A stretch of 63,639 nucleotides of DNA, taken from NCBI GenBank assembly GCA_024636215.1, contig JAGXHL010000016.1:1-63639 (forward strand), given 5' to 3'. How positions within the stretch are numbered: the stretch's first letter is position 1; every line of letters starts with the position of its first letter. Made by a program: the position numbers and the translations under genes. The DNA is from Deltaproteobacteria bacterium (GTDB taxonomy: Bacteria > Desulfobacterota > Desulfuromonadia > Desulfuromonadales > BM103). Below the pieces are notes generated by a model that had not been told where the DNA came from, did no database searches, and saw only the letters and a list, made by a program, of their open reading frames with translations. This document shows positions 60,695 through 63,639 of the stretch, piece by piece.

Positions 60695-63639
60695 ATGCTT
60701 GAAAAAATCATTGATTGGTCCAGTCACAACCGCTTCATGGTCATCCTGGCAACGGCGTTCGTTGTAGTCGGGGGGATCTATGCGCTGCGCAATATTCCGA
60801 TTGATGCCATCCCCGACCTTTCCGATGTGCAAGTGATCATCTTTACCGAGTATCCGGGGCAGGCGCCGCAGGTGGTAGAGGACCAGGTCACCTATCCCCT
60901 GACGACGCAGATGCTGGCGGTCCCGGGAGCCAAAGATGTACGGGGTTACTCCTTCTTCGGTCTCTCTTTCGTCTATATCATCTTCGAAGATGGCACTGAT
61001 ATGTACTGGGCCCGCTCGCGGGTTCTCGAATACCTGAATTACGCCGCGGGGCGGCTGCCGAAGGGGGTCACCCCGTCGCTCGGACCTGATGCGACCGGGG
61101 TCGGCTGGGTCTACCAGTATTCGCTAAAGAGCGACCGGCACGATCTGCAGCAACTGCGATCAATCCAGGATTGGTTTCTGCGCTACGAGCTGACGGCGGT
61201 CGAGGGGGTCTCCGAGGTTGCCTCCATCGGCGGCTACGTCAAGCAGTACCAGGTGGCAGTCGACCCGGATCGGCTGCTGGCCTATCACATCACCATCCCC
61301 CAGATTCGTCAGGCCATCCAGCGCAGCAATAACGACGTCGGCGGACGGGTGATCGAGATGGCCGAGACCGAATTCATGGTCCGAGGGCTGGGGTACATCA
61401 AGTCGACGCAGGATATCGAGCAGATAGTGGTCGGCTCGGACATGCGCGGGACGCCGATTTTGCTCCGAGATCTGGCCGAGGTCAAGCTGGGCCCCGAGAT
61501 GCGTCGAGGTCTGGCCGAACTCAACGGGGAAGGGGAGGTCGTAGGCGGCATCGTCGTCATGCGTTTCGGCGAGAACGCCCGAGCTGTCATTGAGCGGGTG
61601 GAGAGAAAACTCGAGGATCTTAAAGTCGGACTTCCCGAAGGGGTGGAAATAATAACCGTCTATGACCGCGCAGGTCTCATCGATCGCTCCGTATCCAATC
61701 TCAAAGACAAGCTGTTGGAAGAGAGTATCGTCGTCGCCCTGGTGATTATCCTTTTCCTCTTCCATCTGCCGAGCGCTGCTGTGGTCATTCTGGCGCTTCC
61801 CGTCGGCATTCTGATGTCCTTCATCATCATGTATATGCAGGGACTCAATGTCAATATCATGAGTCTCGGCGGCATCGCTATCGCTATAGGCACCATGGTC
61901 GATTCTGCGATCATCATGGTGGAGAATGCCCACAAACGTATTGAGTATGAGCCGGATAAACCGCGTACCGAGGTGATCATCGCTGCGGCCAAGGAGGTCG
62001 GCCCCACCATCTTCTTCGCTCTGCTGGTGATCACCGTCTCCTTCGCCCCGGTTTTCACCCTGCAGGAGCAGGCAGGACGCATGTTCAAACCCCTAGCCTT
62101 CACCAAGACGTACGCCATGGCGACCGCCGCCATTATCTCCATCACCCTGGTGCCGGTGCTGATGGTCTGGTTCATCCGTGGACGCGTCCGCAAGGAAACG
62201 GACAACCCCATCAATCGTGCTCTCATCGGGGGTTACAAGCCGGTCGTCGATTTCGTTCTGCGCTGGCGCAAAATGACCCTGCTGGTGGCGCTGGCGCTGA
62301 CGCTCTCCATCGCATGGCCCGTCAGCAAAATGGGGACGGAATTCATGCCGCCTCTCTACGAGGGGGATCTGCTTTACATGCCGACCACCCTGCCGGGAAT
62401 CTCGATCACCAAGGCGAAGGAGCTTCTGCAGCAGACCGACCGCATTATCGCTACCTTCCCCGAGGTGCATCACGTCTTCGGCAAGGTCGGCCGGGCCGAG
62501 ACGGCCACCGATCCGGCGCCGCTCTCTATGATCGAAACGACGATCATGCTCAAAGCCGAGAACGAATGGCGTAAATTGCCCACGCCCCGCTTTTACTCCG
62601 ACTGGCCACAGTGGACCGAGTGGGTAAAGAAGCCGCTGCGCTGGGTGATGCCGGAAGAGAAGACGATAACGGTGGAACAACTTACTGAGGAGCTGAATAA
62701 CGCCATCCAGTTCCCCGGTCTGACCAACGCCTGGACCATGCCGATCAAAACCCGCATCGACATGCTCTCCACCGGCATCAGAACCCCGGTCGGCATCAAG
62801 ATCATGGGGGATGACCTGCAGATCCTTTCCGATCTCGGCGAGGAAATAGAGGCATTGGTGCGCACCTTGCCCGGTACACTCTCCGCCTTCTCCGAGCGTG
62901 TCACCGGCGGGAATTATCTCGATTTCGTCATAGACCGCGCAGAGATCGCCCGCTACGGCCTGACCGTGGCCGATGTACAGGACATCATTCAGAGCGCCAT
63001 CGGCGGTATGAATGTCACTCAGACTGTCGAGGGGCTGGAACGCTACTCTGTCAACATCCGCTACATGCGCGATTACCGTAACGACCTGCCGGCGCTCAAT
63101 CGGGTACTCATTCCCCTCAAGGGCGGCGGTCACATTCCTATTTCCCAAGTCGCCGATATCCAGATCAAGAAGGGCCCTCCTGCGATCAAGAGTGAGAATG
63201 CCCGGCGCACCGCCTGGATCTACGTCGACCTGCGGGGCATCGACGTCGGCACCTACGTCGAAAATGCCCGCAAAGCGGTATCAGAGCAAGTGCAGTTGCC
63301 GCCTGGATACAACATCGTCTGGAGCGGCCAATACGAATACATCGAGGCGACAAGGGCGCGGCTCATGGTGATCATCCCGATGACCGCCTTGATCATTTTC
63401 CTTCTGCTCTACATCAGCACTCAATCAGTCGTGAAGACGGGCATCATTCTCCTGTCGGTTCCGTTTGCGCTTGTCGGGGCTTACTGGCTGATGTATCTGC
63501 TCGGATACAATTCCTCGATCGGGGTCGCGGTCGGCCTTATCGCTCTGGCGGGGCTCTCGGCCGAAACCGGAGTGGTGATGCTCCTCTACCTCGATATTGC
63601 CTATAAGAGATGGCAGGACGAAGGTCGCATGCTGACCCG
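60695..63639 (+). CDS. cusA: Copper/silver RND pump CusA (3' end beyond window)
   Basis: Inner-membrane proton-driven pump of the heavy-metal RND class; about 981 of the usual 1040 residues are in the window. It has the HME N-terminus IIDWSSHNRFMVILA, the periplasmic lobe (DAIPDLSDVQVI), the TM4 proton-relay region GTMVDSAIIMVENAHKR and TM10-11 segments at the end. The start at 60695 follows AGGAATTTAATCC. It forms an operon with cusC and cusB. Several antisense frames over it are shadows. Confidence 0.95.
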   Translation, partial: MLEKIIDWSSHNRFMVILATAFVVVGGIYALRNIPIDAIPDLSDVQVIIFTEYPGQAPQVVEDQVTYPLTTQMLAVPGAKDVRGYSFFGLSFVYIIFEDGTDMYWARSRVLEYLNYAAGRLPKGVTPSLGPDATGVGWVYQYSLKSDRHDLQQLRSIQDWFLRYELTAVEGVSEVASIGGYVKQYQVAVDPDRLLAYHITIPQIRQAIQRSNNDVGGRVIEMAETEFMVRGLGYIKSTQDIEQIVVGSDMRGTPILLRDLAEVKLGPEMRRGLAELNGEGEVVGGIVVMRFGENARAVIERVERKLEDLKVGLPEGVEIITVYDRAGLIDRSVSNLKDKLLEESIVVALVIILFLFHLPSAAVVILALPVGILMSFIIMYMQGLNVNIMSLGGIAIAIGTMVDSAIIMVENAHKRIEYEPDKPRTEVIIAAAKEVGPTIFFALLVITVSFAPVFTLQEQAGRMFKPLAFTKTYAMATAAIISITLVPVLMVWFIRGRVRKETDNPINRALIGGYKPVVDFVLRWRKMTLLVALALTLSIAWPVSKMGTEFMPPLYEGDLLYMPTTLPGISITKAKELLQQTDRIIATFPEVHHVFGKVGRAETATDPAPLSMIETTIMLKAENEWRKLPTPRFYSDWPQWTEWVKKPLRWVMPEEKTITVEQLTEELNNAIQFPGLTNAWTMPIKTRIDMLSTGIRTPVGIKIMGDDLQILSDLGEEIEALVRTLPGTLSAFSERVTGGNYLDFVIDRAEIARYGLTVADVQDIIQSAIGGMNVTQTVEGLERYSVNIRYMRDYRNDLPALNRVLIPLKGGGHIPISQVADIQIKKGPPAIKSENARRTAWIYVDLRGIDVGTYVENARKAVSEQVQLPPGYNIVWSGQYEYIEATRARLMVIIPMTALIIFLLLYISTQSVVKTGIILLSVPFALVGAYWLMYLLGYNSSIGVAVGLIALAGLSAETGVVMLLYLDIAYKRWQDEGRMLT

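Noticed and set aside
61160..63148. Long leftward frames over cusA
   Set aside because: Antisense shadows of the RND pump; composition is His/Asp-rich and without a fold signal.
1..63639. CRISPR array, tRNA, rRNA or intact insertion sequence
   Set aside because: No regularly spaced direct repeats with unique spacers, no cloverleaf with T-loop, no ribosomal RNA sequence and no transposase gene were found.

Overview
The window looks like a chromosomal segment of a Gram-negative, respiring bacterium of the Desulfuromonadales/Geobacterales type. This is inferred from the gene content: a small GSU3473-type protein, a long-form HisG, c-type cytochromes, TRAP transport, a PabB-PabC fusion and an outer-membrane copper system. 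Most genes have clear Shine-Dalgarno sites. About 55 protein genes were found, but no rRNA, tRNA, CRISPR array, intact insertion sequence or prophage.

Layout. 0-7 kb: lysA, then a leftward operon of a TRAP transporter (dctP, dctQ, dctM), a polyphosphate glucokinase and an MFS carrier. 7-14 kb: quinone oxidoreductase, DUF1847, a histidine kinase, GSU3473-type, hisI-hisG, HIT and YkgJ genes. 14-33.6 kb: housekeeping genes (csp, pabBC, yceH, ygiQ, a lipase-like lipoprotein, yqaA, rarD, an S1 protein, an HI0933-type flavoprotein, hflKC, a spermidine-synthase-like gene, murB, a cupin, dus, a diguanylate cyclase, an ABC-F ATPase, a CvfB-like protein and a Cys-rich mini-protein). 33.7-37.5 kb: a decayed island with inverted repeats of about 120 bp at its two ends, holding a 5'-truncated AlbA/RecG-like gene and a frameshifted type I methylase. 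38-42 kb: assimilatory sulfur genes, with cysG and a sulfite/nitrite reductase diverging from an APS/PAPS reductase. 42-47 kb: an orphan sigma-54 activator, a secreted FG-GAP-like protein and a porin. 47.5-63.6 kb: a large copper/silver locus. Leftward it runs from a Met-rich sensor-like protein through a P1B-ATPase, multicopper oxidase, CopB and an APC permease to a Met/His-rich small membrane protein. Rightward it has two monohaem cytochromes, a novel repeat protein and cusCBA, with cusA cut by the window end.

How it works together. The copper genes cover cytosolic export (P1B-ATPase), periplasmic oxidation and sequestration (multicopper oxidase, Met-rich proteins), outer-membrane handling (CopB) and trans-envelope efflux (CusCBA). 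The sulfur genes would turn APS into sulfite and sulfide and supply sirohaem.

The most striking non-coding signal is a family of palindromic, MITE-like elements (four copies). Every copy touches the 3' end of a leftward reading frame and in three cases supplies its stop codon. One copy writes the last 15 residues of LysA. Other repeats include two kinds of large cruciform, heptamer arrays inside the his and cus operons, and inverted dRS3-like repeats around the decayed methylase. The best candidates for undescribed biology are the gene-end elements, the secreted 35-residue-repeat protein with a C-terminal CKGC, and the sigma-54 activator/propeller/porin cluster.
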